NCBI GenBank assembly: GCA_016705365.1
Contig: JADIYI010000008.1
Coordinates: forward strand, 1,178,001-1,242,000
Source: Gammaproteobacteria bacterium
GTDB taxonomy: Bacteria; Pseudomonadota; Gammaproteobacteria; Pseudomonadales; UBA5518
DNA length: 64,000 nucleotides
Reading direction: 5' to 3'
The notes under the pieces are model-generated. The model was not told where the DNA came from and searched no databases. It saw only the letters and a program-made list of their open reading frames with translations. Both the position numbers and the translations under genes were made by a program. Every line of letters starts with the position of its first letter. The stretch's first letter is position 1. Below, in pieces: positions 9,177 to 17,297 of the stretch.

Positions 9177-9539
9177 ATGGCGGCTGAACCGATCTACAAA
9201 GTCATCTTCATCAATCAGAATCAGGTTTTCGAACTCTTTGCCAGGCAGATCTACCAGAGCGATCTGTACGGCTTCATCGAGGTCGAGGACTATATTTTCG
9301 GCGAGCGCAGCCAGATCGTCGTTGATCCGGCGGAGGAGCGGCTGAAAAGCGAGTTCGCGGGGGTAAAGCGCAGCTATATCCCGATGCACGCGATCGTGCG
9401 TATCGACGAGGTCGAGAAAGAGGGCTCGGTGCGCATTCGCGATGCCAAGAGCAGTGATGGCAAGGTCATGACCCTGCCGCTGCCGGGCTTGCGCCCGCAG
9501 TTCGGCGCGGGCTCGAGCGAGCCGCCCGGAGACGGCTGA
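9177..9539 (+). CDS. DUF1820 family protein
   Basis: 120 residues starting MAAEPIYKVIFINQNQVFEL; the conserved stretches YQSDLYGFIEVEDYIFGE and VKRSYIPMHAIVRIDEVEKE are typical of the DUF1820 family found across gammaproteobacteria. No function is established for it. No signal peptide or membrane segment. The frame is open 81 bases further upstream, but homology begins at this ATG. It is divergent from miaB, with a -10-like TATCCT at 9126-9131. A short proline/glycine-rich tail ends the protein. Confidence 0.88.
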   Translation: MAAEPIYKVIFINQNQVFELFARQIYQSDLYGFIEVEDYIFGERSQIVVDPAEERLKSEFAGVKRSYIPMHAIVRIDEVEKEGSVRIRDAKSSDGKVMTLPLPGLRPQFGAGSSEPPGDG

Positions 9540-9546
9540 GCCGGTT

Positions 9547-10815
9547 TCAGGCCGCGAGACGCTGGCGTACGCTGGCAAGCTGCACGCACACCACGAACAC
9601 CTCCATCGCGCGCTCGATTTCCTCCAACGACGGAAAACTCGGTGCGATGCGGATATTGCGATCCTCGGGATCCTTTCCATGGGGAAAGGTGGCGCCGGCG
9701 GGGGTCAGTTTCACGCCCGCCGCGTCCGCCAATCTCACCACCTCGCGCGCGAGGCCCGGGCGGGTGTCGAAGCCAATGAAATAACCGCCTTGCGGATTTT
9801 CCCAGGAGCCCATCCCGGTGCCGCCCAGTTCCCGCTCCAATGCGTCGAGCACCGCCTTGAAGCGCGGGCGCAACAGCGTCGCATGCCGTTCCATATGGGC
9901 TAGCAGGTTGGCGTGATCGCGCAGGAAGGCCACGTGCCGCTTCTGGTTGAGCTTGTCGGGACCGATGCTGGCAAAGCCCAGGTGATGGCGTATCGCGCGC
10001 AGATTGGGCTCCGAAGCCGCCATGAAAGCGACGCCGCTGCCGGCGTAGGTGATCTTCGACGTGGAGCCGAACAACAATACGCTGTTCTCGGTGCCAAGGC
10101 GCTGGCAGGCGGCGTATACCGGGGCCAGCGCCGGGGCATCGGCATGCAGCGCATGCACCGCGTAGGCATCGTCCCAGAACAGGCGAAAGCCGGGTGCGGC
10201 ACGCTTGCCGAGCGCCGCGCAACGCTCGACAGTCGTGGCGTCGTAGACTGCGCCGGTGGGGTTGGAAAAGCGTGGCACGCACCACATGCCGCGGATCGAG
10301 GGGTCGCTGTCGATCAGCGCCTCGACCGCATCCATGTCCGGTCCGGTCGCGGTCATCGGTACCGTGACCAGTTCGATGCCGAGATGTATGCAGGCATTGA
10401 AATGCCGGTCGTAACCGGGCACCGGACAGATGAAGCGTACCTTGCCACCGTGATGCCAGGCCGATTCCGCGCCTTCGAAACCCAAATGCAGGCCATAGAA
10501 CAGGCATTGATACATCAGCGTCAGGCTGCTGTTGCCGCCGATCAGCATATCGCCTGCCGCAACCTGCAGCACCGGCGCGAACAGTTGCTTGGCCTCCGCG
10601 AGGCCATCCAGGCCACCGTAATTACGCAGGTCGGTACCGTCGTCGGCGCGGAAGCCGCCGGCCAGCGCGGTGTCCAGCCCCGCGGAGAGATCGAGTTGCT
10701 CCGGACTCGGCTTGCCGCGCGTCAGATCGAGCTTCAGGCCGTGCCCGCACAGCGCCGCGTAGCGGTTCTCGAGGTGGGCCAGGGAGGGGTGGTCGGCCTG
10801 TTCGATGTGCAGCAT
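9547..10815 (-). CDS. Class I aminotransferase, aspartate aminotransferase type Ic-like
   Basis: 422 residues, PLP-dependent fold-type I. It begins MLHIEQADHPSLAHLENR and has the segment LDLTRGKPSPEQLDLSAGLD, a hallmark of the Corynebacterium AspT-type subgroup (Pfam family once called Aminotran_MocR). NPTGAV, WDDAYAVH and the PLP-lysine segment STSKITYAGSG are visible. The likely reaction is aspartate/2-oxoglutarate transamination. The frame continues upstream to 11046 but without homology; ATG at 10815 was chosen. It converges with the DUF1820 gene, 7 bases apart. Substrate is inferred from family only. Confidence 0.85.
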   Translation of the reverse strand: MLHIEQADHPSLAHLENRYAALCGHGLKLDLTRGKPSPEQLDLSAGLDTALAGGFRADDGTDLRNYGGLDGLAEAKQLFAPVLQVAAGDMLIGGNSSLTLMYQCLFYGLHLGFEGAESAWHHGGKVRFICPVPGYDRHFNACIHLGIELVTVPMTATGPDMDAVEALIDSDPSIRGMWCVPRFSNPTGAVYDATTVERCAALGKRAAPGFRLFWDDAYAVHALHADAPALAPVYAACQRLGTENSVLLFGSTSKITYAGSGVAFMAASEPNLRAIRHHLGFASIGPDKLNQKRHVAFLRDHANLLAHMERHATLLRPRFKAVLDALERELGGTGMGSWENPQGGYFIGFDTRPGLAREVVRLADAAGVKLTPAGATFPHGKDPEDRNIRIAPSFPSLEEIERAMEVFVVCVQLASVRQRLAA

Positions 10816-10975
10816 GGCATTGCTCCGCGGCGTCTTGGGGTTTCGGATCGGCATTCTAGAACCAGCGCCCGGGGATCTCATTGCCCGGTTTTGGTGAAAT
10901 TGCGCGTCGTCCTGACGATTCAAATCCGCTCGTGGTGGACATACACTGCCGCCTGACCCTTTTGCGGAGACCGGC

Positions 10976-11041
10976 ATGAACACCCCGCTCATGTATCTGC
11001 TGCGGCTCGTCCTGTTGCTCACCGCCCCGTCCGCGAACTGA
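10976..11041 (+). CDS. Possible 21-residue hydrophobic peptide
   Basis: ATG at 10976 with GGAG five to seven bases upstream encodes MNTPLMYLLRLVLLLTAPSAN and stops at 11041. The peptide is hydrophobic and could sit in the membrane. It ends 10 bases before the GTG start of the following aminotransferase, and its stop codon overlaps that gene's GAGG ribosome site, so it may act as a coupled leader. Chance occurrence is quite possible at this length; no homolog is recognised. Confidence 0.3.
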   Translation: MNTPLMYLLRLVLLLTAPSAN

Positions 11042-11051
11042 GGCATCGTAG

Positions 11052-12197
11052 GTGTTGCGCCCGTCCCGGCTGCCCGATGTCGGCACCACGATCTTCAGCG
11101 TGATGTCGCAAAAAGCCGCGCTGTACGGCGCCCTCAACCTGGCGCAGGGGTTTCCGGATTTCGCGGTCCCCCAGCCGTTGTGCGCGGCCCTCACCCGGCA
11201 TCTCGAACTCGGTCACAATCAATACGCCCCGATGGCAGGGCTGGTGGAGTTGCGCGAGCAGATCGCGCTGAAAGTGGAGCGCAGCTACGGTTGTCGCGTC
11301 GATGCGGAGTTGGATGTTACCGTGGTGCCGGGCGCGACCGAGGCCATTTTCTGCGCGATCATGGCCAGTGTCGGTCCGGGCGATGAGGCGATCCTGTTCG
11401 ATCCGAGCTATGACAGCTACGAGCCATCCGTGCGCCTGGCCGGTGGCCGGGCAGTGCGAATTCCGTTGCAGGCGGCGGATTTTCGCATCGACTGGCAACG
11501 GGTACGCGAGGCGCTTTCGCCGCGCACCCGCCTGATCGTGATCAACACGCCGCACAATCCGACCGGCAGCGTGCTCGATGCCGCGGATCTCGATGCGCTG
11601 GAAGACATCCTGCAGTCGAGTGATGCGCTGCTGCTGGCCGACGAGGTCTACGAACACCTGGTTTTCGATGGTGCCCTGCACCAAAGTGTGCTGCGGCGTC
11701 CGGCGCTCGCGGAGCGCGCCTTCGCGGTGTTTTCCTTTGGCAAGACCTTTCATGCGACCGGCTGGAAAACAGGTTACTGCGTGGCGCCGAAGGCACTCAC
11801 CGCGGAGTTTCGCCGGATCCACCAGTTCGTGACGTTTGTGGCCGTCACTCCGATCCAGCATGCGCTGGCCGATTTCATGCGCGATGAGCCGCAGCATGTC
11901 GATACGCTTGGCTCGTTCTACCAGGCCAAGCGCGAGCTGTTCGTCGAGCGCCTCGCCGGTTCGCGCTGGGGCGTGAGGCGCTCGGCCGGAACCTACTTCC
12001 AGTTGCTCGATTACAGCGCGATCAGCGATCTGGGCGATGTCGAGATGGCCGAGTTCCTCGTCAGCCAGCATGGCGTCGCGGCGATTCCGGTGTCGGTGTT
12101 CTGCCAGCATCCACCGCCGATGCGCCTGTTGCGTTTCTGCTTCGCGAAGAAAGACGACACCCTGATCCGGGCGACGGAGCTGTTATGCGCGATCTGA
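11052..12197 (+). CDS. Methionine/glutamine transaminase (YbdL-like)
   Basis: 381 residues with GTG start (GAGG about 8 bases upstream). Fold-type I PLP enzyme: NTPHNPTGS, ADEVYEHLVFD and the lysine segment FSFGKTFHATGWKTGY are clear. This resembles E. coli YbdL and kynurenine aminotransferase/glutamine transaminase K enzymes, which transaminate 2-oxo-4-methylthiobutanoate. The next gene, overlapping by 13 bases, is an omega-amidase, which removes the 2-oxoglutaramate formed when glutamine is the amino donor and so pulls the reaction forward. The two are therefore probably one metabolic unit for methionine salvage. Confidence 0.88.
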   Translation: MLRPSRLPDVGTTIFSVMSQKAALYGALNLAQGFPDFAVPQPLCAALTRHLELGHNQYAPMAGLVELREQIALKVERSYGCRVDAELDVTVVPGATEAIFCAIMASVGPGDEAILFDPSYDSYEPSVRLAGGRAVRIPLQAADFRIDWQRVREALSPRTRLIVINTPHNPTGSVLDAADLDALEDILQSSDALLLADEVYEHLVFDGALHQSVLRRPALAERAFAVFSFGKTFHATGWKTGYCVAPKALTAEFRRIHQFVTFVAVTPIQHALADFMRDEPQHVDTLGSFYQAKRELFVERLAGSRWGVRRSAGTYFQLLDYSAISDLGDVEMAEFLVSQHGVAAIPVSVFCQHPPPMRLLRFCFAKKDDTLIRATELLCAI

Positions 12198-12958
12198 ACC
12201 TGGTGCTGCTGCAGCAAGCCCTGATGTGGCAGGATCCTCCCGCCAACCGCGCGCGCTTTGGTGCATTGCTCGATTCCGTGACCGGGGCCGACCTGGTGCT
12301 GCTGCCGGAAATGTTCAGTACCGGCTTCACCATGGAGCCCGCGGTCTGCGCCGAGGACATGAGCGGCGCCAGCATCGGTTGGCTGCGCGAGCACGCGGCC
12401 CGGCTGGATGCCGCGCTGGGCGGGAGCCTCGCCGTGCGTGAAGCCGCCGGATTCCGCAATCGCTTTGTACTGGCACGCCCCGACGGTGAGCTCGAGTGCT
12501 ATGACAAGCGCCACCTGTTCCGCATGGCGGGCGAGCACCACAGCTATCTCGCCGGTGAGCGCCGGGTGCTGATCGAATGGCGTGGCTGGCGATTGTGCCC
12601 GATGGTTTGTTACGACCTGCGATTTCCCGTCTGGAGCCGCAACCGGGGCGATTACGATGTGCTGGTCTATGTTGCGAACTGGCCGGCACGGCGTCGTGAG
12701 CACTGGCGCGCGCTTCTGCTGGCGCGCGCGATCGAGAACCAGGCCTTCGTGGTGGGCGTGAACCGGGTCGGGGTGGACGGCAAGGGCGTCGACTACGCCG
12801 GCGACAGCCTGGTCATCGACCCCTGGGGCAAGGTGTTGCTCGATGCGGGCGCCGAGGCCGGCGTGCACGCGCTGAGCCTGAGTGCGGCAACGCTCACCAA
12901 CTGCCGGGAAAAATTCCCGGCCCACCTGGACGCCGACGCGTTCGTCATGGACGGTTGA
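12185..12958 (+). CDS. Omega-amidase, YafV/Nit2-type nitrilase-fold amidohydrolase
   Basis: 257 residues with the carbon-nitrogen hydrolase triad Glu42 (LLPEMF), Lys108 (YDKRHLF) and Cys142 (MVCYDLRFP). YafV/Nit2 proteins hydrolyse 2-oxoglutaramate and 2-oxosuccinamate. The start overlaps the preceding transaminase by 13 bases, indicating translational coupling. No signal peptide; the protein should be cytoplasmic. Confidence 0.9.
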   Translation: MRDLNLVLLQQALMWQDPPANRARFGALLDSVTGADLVLLPEMFSTGFTMEPAVCAEDMSGASIGWLREHAARLDAALGGSLAVREAAGFRNRFVLARPDGELECYDKRHLFRMAGEHHSYLAGERRVLIEWRGWRLCPMVCYDLRFPVWSRNRGDYDVLVYVANWPARRREHWRALLLARAIENQAFVVGVNRVGVDGKGVDYAGDSLVIDPWGKVLLDAGAEAGVHALSLSAATLTNCREKFPAHLDADAFVMDG

Positions 12959-12979
12959 CGACGCGCCGCCGCAGGGGCC

Positions 12980-14065
12980 TCAGCTGGCGAACAGCGGGCG
13001 CGACATTTCCGCCCAGTCGATATCGCCGTCGTCCTTGAGATTTTCATATTCGAGCATGCCGAGTTTCTCGAACTGCGGACGGGTGGTATCGGTCAGCAGC
13101 CCGATGCGCCGCAGGTTCGGCATCACGCGCATGAACATCAGGTTGCGGAACATCTGGCGGAACTCGCCCTCGAGGTAGATGCCGCGCGCTTCCTCGACAT
13201 TCCATCCCCAGTGATGGAATACGTCTTTGGGGATCATCCGTTCGCGCGCCACCACGCAGGCCTCGTAGGCAAAGCGGGCGCGTTCCTCGCGCTCCGCTTC
13301 GCTCAGACCTTTCAGGTGTTCCTCGAGATAGTTGATCCCGAAGGTCACGTGGCGCGCTTCGTCGCGCAACACCAGCTCGATCACGTCATTGAGCAACTCG
13401 CCGGGTGGCGTGGTGGCTTTCATGGTGGCAAACGCGGAAAGCGCGAGCCCCTCGATGATCAGCTGCATGCCGATGAACTTGAGATCCCAGCGCGGGTCGG
13501 TGAGGATCTTGTCGAGCAGGCTTTTCAGCGCCGGATCGACCGGATACATATAACCGACCTTGGTCTGCAGGTACTTGTTGAAGACCTCGACGTGGCGCGC
13601 CTCGTCGAAGGTCTGCGAGCCGGCGTAGAGTTTTGCGTTCAGGGTAGGGGCGCAACTGACCAGCTGCGAAGCCACCAGCAGCGCGCCCTGCTCGCCATGC
13701 AGGAATTGCGAAATGGTCCAGGCGTTCATGTGCGCCCCGAACTCCTGTTTCTGCTCCTCGCTCAGGGCCTCGTAGGGCGCGTAGCCGGTGAAAGGCACCA
13801 CTGCGTCACGCTGCTCGGGTGTGAGCGCTGTAGGCGGCTTGCTCCAGTCGATATCGGTTTCCACGTTCCAGTTGAGCTGTTTGCCGAGCTCGTAGAGCTT
13901 GCGGATACGGTCATCCTGGATCCGGTAATCCCAGTTGTAGCTGCCGGTGAGCGGGGTCTGGAAGATCTCGGCGATCTGCTGCGCGCCGGCGGCGTCCAGC
14001 GCCGCGGCTTCCTGCGTAAAGGAACGAATGGCACTCGGTGTATCGATGACGAACTGGACACCCAT
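12980..14065 (-). CDS. Ferritin-like di-iron carboxylate protein
   Basis: 361 residues starting MGVQFVIDTPSAIRSFTQEA with a strong GGAGG site seven bases upstream. Two helix motifs, DEARHVEVFNKYL and DEARHVTFGINYL, spaced about 90 residues apart, are the EXXH pairs of a ferritin-like/R2-like di-iron four-helix bundle; EGLALSAFATMK supplies a further carboxylate helix. It could be an oxygenase or oxidase of the AurF/R2-like type, but the substrate cannot be read from sequence. The gene is divergent from an AraC regulator with repeats between them, so it is likely that regulator's target. The open frame extends upstream to 14371 without plausible protein. Confidence 0.75.
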   Translation of the reverse strand: MGVQFVIDTPSAIRSFTQEAAALDAAGAQQIAEIFQTPLTGSYNWDYRIQDDRIRKLYELGKQLNWNVETDIDWSKPPTALTPEQRDAVVPFTGYAPYEALSEEQKQEFGAHMNAWTISQFLHGEQGALLVASQLVSCAPTLNAKLYAGSQTFDEARHVEVFNKYLQTKVGYMYPVDPALKSLLDKILTDPRWDLKFIGMQLIIEGLALSAFATMKATTPPGELLNDVIELVLRDEARHVTFGINYLEEHLKGLSEAEREERARFAYEACVVARERMIPKDVFHHWGWNVEEARGIYLEGEFRQMFRNLMFMRVMPNLRRIGLLTDTTRPQFEKLGMLEYENLKDDGDIDWAEMSRPLFAS

Positions 14066-14098
14066 GGGCAACCTCCGCAAACGTGATGACAGAAAATA

Positions 14099-14145
14099 GT
14101 GTGCTGACACGCACACCATGGATGCAATGCACCATGGATGCAATG
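14099..14145. promoter_or_regulatory. Tandem direct repeat and inverted repeat in divergent intergenic region (candidate AraC operator)
   Basis: The sequence CACCATGGATGCAATG occurs twice head-to-tail at 14114-14129 and 14130-14145 with no mismatch. Immediately before it, GTGTGC (14099-14104) and GCACAC (14111-14116) form an inverted repeat with a six-base centre. AraC-type proteins usually bind direct repeats, so this is a plausible operator shared by the ferritin-like gene (start 14065) and the AraC gene (start 14211). Confidence 0.55.
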
Positions 14146-14210
14146 ATAGTTGCGGGGATTTCGGTAACAAGGTTATCTTGTGCCATAAATTGGTCATTTG
14201 GGGCCAGAGT

Positions 14211-15266
14211 ATGCCGCACAGGCTGCGCTTGCCGCGTCGTGATGTGCCCGGACCGATGGGGGCGATCCTGCTCGAGGTGGCAGCCGATTTTGCGATCGAC
14301 GCGAACCGGGTGCTCGCCGGCACGACCATCGACGAAGCCGTGCTGAGTGCGCCCGATAAGCGCATCGGCATGCGTGATCACACCCGCATGCTGCAAAACT
14401 GTTTCGCGCTTTCCGGGGAGCCGGGCTTCGCGCTGTATTACGGCAGTCGCATTTCGGTGGCGGCCCTCGGCGTGCTCAGTTACGCGCTGATGTGCTGTCG
14501 CAATGTGCGGGAGCTGGTGGAGGTACTGGGACGTTACCATCAGCTGATCAGCGGCAGCTTTCATATCGAGATCGAAACCGGAAGCGAGGTGCTGGCGATC
14601 CGGCTGCTGGGCGGCATGCTCGAATCCGCCGTGCAACCGGCGGATTGCGAAATCTTCTTCTCCGCGGCCGCTGCCTCGCTGCGCCAGCTCTGCCAGCTGT
14701 CCGACGATGCGCTGCACGCGAGCGTGGTCTATCCCGATCCCGGTCACGGGGCGCTGTACCGCTCGCTGGTGTGTCGCGATATGGTTTTCGGTGCGCCGCG
14801 GAATTGCCTGTCGATCGACCGGCGCTATCTCGACGTACCCTTGCAGTTCGCAAATCCCACGCTGCTCAAGCTCTACCGCCAGCAGTGCGAGGAAATGCTG
14901 GCAAACATGCAGCGCAGCGCCGAATTCACCAGCGATGTGCGGCGCTTCCTGTTGTCTGTTCCCGGGCGTTTCCCGTCAATCGAGGAGGCTGCCGATCACC
15001 TGCATGTGAGTCCGCGCACGCTGCGCCGCCGGCTCGAGGAGGAGGGCAGCACTTACCAGCGCATCGTTCACGAGCTGTGTCGCCAGCTGGCGGAAACCTA
15101 CCTGCGCGAGAGCATGCTCTCGATCGGCGAGATCGCGGACATGCTCGGTTACCACGACATCTCGAATTTCCGGCGTGCATTCATCAGCTGGACCGGTCGC
15201 TCCCCGGCCGGTTACCGGCGCGGGATGCGCGGTGGAACACGCCATGACGGCTCCGCGGCGGAGTGA
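14211..15266 (+). CDS. AraC-family transcriptional regulator
   Basis: 351 residues. The N-terminal about 190 residues resemble the arabinose-binding-like PF12625 domain of OruR/ArgR-type regulators (ILLEVAADFAI..., SYALMCCRNVRELVE). The C-terminus carries two helix-turn-helix units: EEAADHLHVSPRTLRRRLEE and SIGEIADMLGYHDISNFRRAF, ending RSPAGYRR as in AraC proteins. ATG at 14211 (MPHRLRLPRR) was chosen; upstream codons to 14118 run into the operator repeats. Divergent from the ferritin-like gene, which it probably controls; the inducer is unknown. Confidence 0.88.
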   Translation: MPHRLRLPRRDVPGPMGAILLEVAADFAIDANRVLAGTTIDEAVLSAPDKRIGMRDHTRMLQNCFALSGEPGFALYYGSRISVAALGVLSYALMCCRNVRELVEVLGRYHQLISGSFHIEIETGSEVLAIRLLGGMLESAVQPADCEIFFSAAAASLRQLCQLSDDALHASVVYPDPGHGALYRSLVCRDMVFGAPRNCLSIDRRYLDVPLQFANPTLLKLYRQQCEEMLANMQRSAEFTSDVRRFLLSVPGRFPSIEEAADHLHVSPRTLRRRLEEEGSTYQRIVHELCRQLAETYLRESMLSIGEIADMLGYHDISNFRRAFISWTGRSPAGYRRGMRGGTRHDGSAAE

Positions 15267-15277
15267 GCCGCCCGTGT

Positions 15278-16039
15278 TCAGGAACCGGAGAATCGCGCTG
15301 TGCGGCGTTCCCGCTGTGCGGCGAGCCCTTCCCGCAAATCAGCCGAGGCCGCGCAGGCGTCGGCGAGCCGGTTAGCCTCGGCCGGGTCCATGGAACCGTC
15401 GGCGATCCCGCCGAGGATGCGCTTCATGGCCTGTACCGCCAGCGGTGCCAGGCCGGCAAGATGCGCCGCGAATGCCTCGCTCTGCGCCTGCAGTGAATCG
15501 GGTTGAACCACGCGGTGCAGAAACCCGATGGCGAGCAGGGTATCGGCGTCGAGCTCCTCGCTTGCGACCAGGATGCGTTTCGCGACGCTCAGGCCAAGCT
15601 TGTCGACGTAGCGCTGCAAGCCGTTCAGCGGGTAGCACAGGCCGATGCGTGCGGCCGGTACCAGCAGGCGCGATCCAGTTACGCCTATGCGGTAATCACA
15701 GCACAGCGCGATCTCCGCGCCGCCACCGAACACGCTGCCGTTCAGCGCGCATACCGAAGGCACGCGCAGGCGTGCGAGGCGATCGGTGAGGGTGGTGAAC
15801 AAGCCGGCGTTCATGTCGCCGCTGCGAAACTCCGACAGCGAGGCGCCCGCGCAGAACGTGCGCTGACCGCTACCGGTCAGCAACAGCACGCGGATGGCGG
15901 GATCCGCGTCGATGGCGGCGAGCCGGTCATGCAGCTGGCTGATTTCAGCGGCCCCGAGGGCGTTGTGCTGCCCGGGTCGGTTCAGCACGATGCGGGCAAT
16001 ATGGCCTTCGCTGGAAAACCGTATCGATGCATCGTTCAT
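15278..16039 (-). CDS. Enoyl-CoA hydratase/isomerase family protein
   Basis: 253-residue crotonase-fold protein. The oxyanion-hole segments FCAGASLSEF (near residue 62) and NGSVFGGGAEIAL (residues 100-112) are present. Glu109 matches the first catalytic glutamate of enoyl-CoA hydratase, but the second position reads PAARIGL, with Ala129 where hydratases have Glu. Water addition of the classical type is therefore doubtful, and an isomerase, hydrolase or other crotonase activity is possible. It converges with the AraC gene, 11 bases apart, and is divergent from the acyltransferase gene. Confidence 0.85.
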   Translation of the reverse strand: MNDASIRFSSEGHIARIVLNRPGQHNALGAAEISQLHDRLAAIDADPAIRVLLLTGSGQRTFCAGASLSEFRSGDMNAGLFTTLTDRLARLRVPSVCALNGSVFGGGAEIALCCDYRIGVTGSRLLVPAARIGLCYPLNGLQRYVDKLGLSVAKRILVASEELDADTLLAIGFLHRVVQPDSLQAQSEAFAAHLAGLAPLAVQAMKRILGGIADGSMDPAEANRLADACAASADLREGLAAQRERRTARFSGS

Positions 16040-16075
16040 GGTGGATTCGGATCCTGATCAGCGCGGATGGTAGCG

Positions 16076-16081
16076 TATAAT
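16076..16081 (+). promoter_or_regulatory. Candidate -10 box for the acyltransferase gene
   Basis: Perfect TATAAT located 46 bases before the ATG at 16127, in the 87-base gap between divergent genes. No clear -35 hexamer at 16-18 bases upstream. Confidence 0.4.
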
Positions 16082-16126
16082 GACCGGCTCGCATTTTTTG
16101 CGCCGTCGCGCGCCAGCAGGGGATAG

Positions 16127-17275
16127 ATGAGCCAGGACCGGTTCGCGGACATCAGGCCGTATAACGATAACGAAGTCCGCGCGGTGATCGACCGGCTGTT
16201 GCGCAACCCCGAGTTGCTGGATGCCATCACGCGGCTGCGTTTTCCAAAACTTGCCGAGCCGCTGATTGCGCTGCTCAGGCCGCTGGTGCGCCTGTTCCTG
16301 TGGCGCCAGGTGGCGGGCATCGACAGCGTGCGCGGGTTTCAGCAGGTGGTCGAAAAGTACATGAGTTCGATGGTCGAGTCCAGCACCAGCGCGTTCAGCG
16401 TGAGCGGGCTCGAGAGGCTCGATCCGGCGCGGGCCTGCCTGTTCATCGGCAACCATCGCGACATCGCGCTCGACCCGGCATTCGTGAACTACGCGTTGTA
16501 TGCCAACGGGCGTGACACCGTGCGCATCGCGATCGGTGACAACCTGCTCACCAGGGACGATGTCTCCGACCTGATGCGGCTCAACAAGAGCTTCATCGTG
16601 CGGCGCTCGGCCAAGGGGCCGCGCCAGATGCTCGCGGCCTACCAGGAGCTCTCGGGATATATCTGTCACTCGCTGCTCGAGGAACACAGTTCGATCTGGA
16701 TCGCGCAGCGCGAGGGCCGGGCCAAGGATGGCTGGGATCGCACCGAGCCGGCGATCATCAAGATGTTGTGTATCAGCAAGGCAAAGGACATCCCGCTCGC
16801 CGAATATATACGTGCCCTCAATATCGTGCCGGTGGCGATCTCCTATGAATGGGATCCCTGTGATGCGGCCAAGGCGCGCGAACTCTGCCAGCGCGCCGCG
16901 CAGGGAAACTATCAGAAGGGCGAGCAGGAAGACGTAAGCAGCATTGCGCGCAGCATCACCACGCCCAAGGGTGCGGTGCATGTTGCCTTTGGCCGCCCGC
17001 TCGAGGGCCCGTTCACCAATGCCGATGAAGTCGCCGCGGCGATCGACAGCCAGGTGATGTCGATGTACCGCATGCACCCGACCAACGTGGCCGCGTACCG
17101 GATGCAGCAGGCGCAACTGCCGCCCGGTTTCACCGAGGATGCAGGGCTCGCGGGTGCCGAGCAGGCGCTGCGCGAACGCCTCGCCGGTCTGCCCCCGGAG
17201 CACCACGCGCTGCTGTTGTCGATGTATGCGAATCCGTTGCTCAACCGCGCGGCACTCGGCCTCGCAAGCGGCTGA
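16127..17275 (+). CDS. PlsC-like glycerolipid acyltransferase family protein
   Basis: 382 residues. The segment CLFIGNHRDIALDPAF (near residue 104) aligns with the acyl-acceptor NHxxxxD motif of glycerol-3-phosphate/lysophosphatidate acyltransferases, though here the His and the Asp are separated by five residues, not four. FIVRRSAKGPRQ and IWIAQREGRAKDG resemble motifs II and III (substrate-phosphate and catalytic loop). There is no signal peptide; a weak hydrophobic stretch near residues 48-58 may bind membrane. Likely role is phospholipid or wax/TAG precursor synthesis, but the exact substrate is unknown. Confidence 0.8.
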   Translation: MSQDRFADIRPYNDNEVRAVIDRLLRNPELLDAITRLRFPKLAEPLIALLRPLVRLFLWRQVAGIDSVRGFQQVVEKYMSSMVESSTSAFSVSGLERLDPARACLFIGNHRDIALDPAFVNYALYANGRDTVRIAIGDNLLTRDDVSDLMRLNKSFIVRRSAKGPRQMLAAYQELSGYICHSLLEEHSSIWIAQREGRAKDGWDRTEPAIIKMLCISKAKDIPLAEYIRALNIVPVAISYEWDPCDAAKARELCQRAAQGNYQKGEQEDVSSIARSITTPKGAVHVAFGRPLEGPFTNADEVAAAIDSQVMSMYRMHPTNVAAYRMQQAQLPPGFTEDAGLAGAEQALRERLAGLPPEHHALLLSMYANPLLNRAALGLASG

Positions 17276-17297
17276 GCGATTCGCGGACCGCCGGGGT

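Noticed and set aside
9041..9178. Longer MiaB start at 9178
   Set aside because: The added 46 residues lack homology and would include the -10 box TATAAT.
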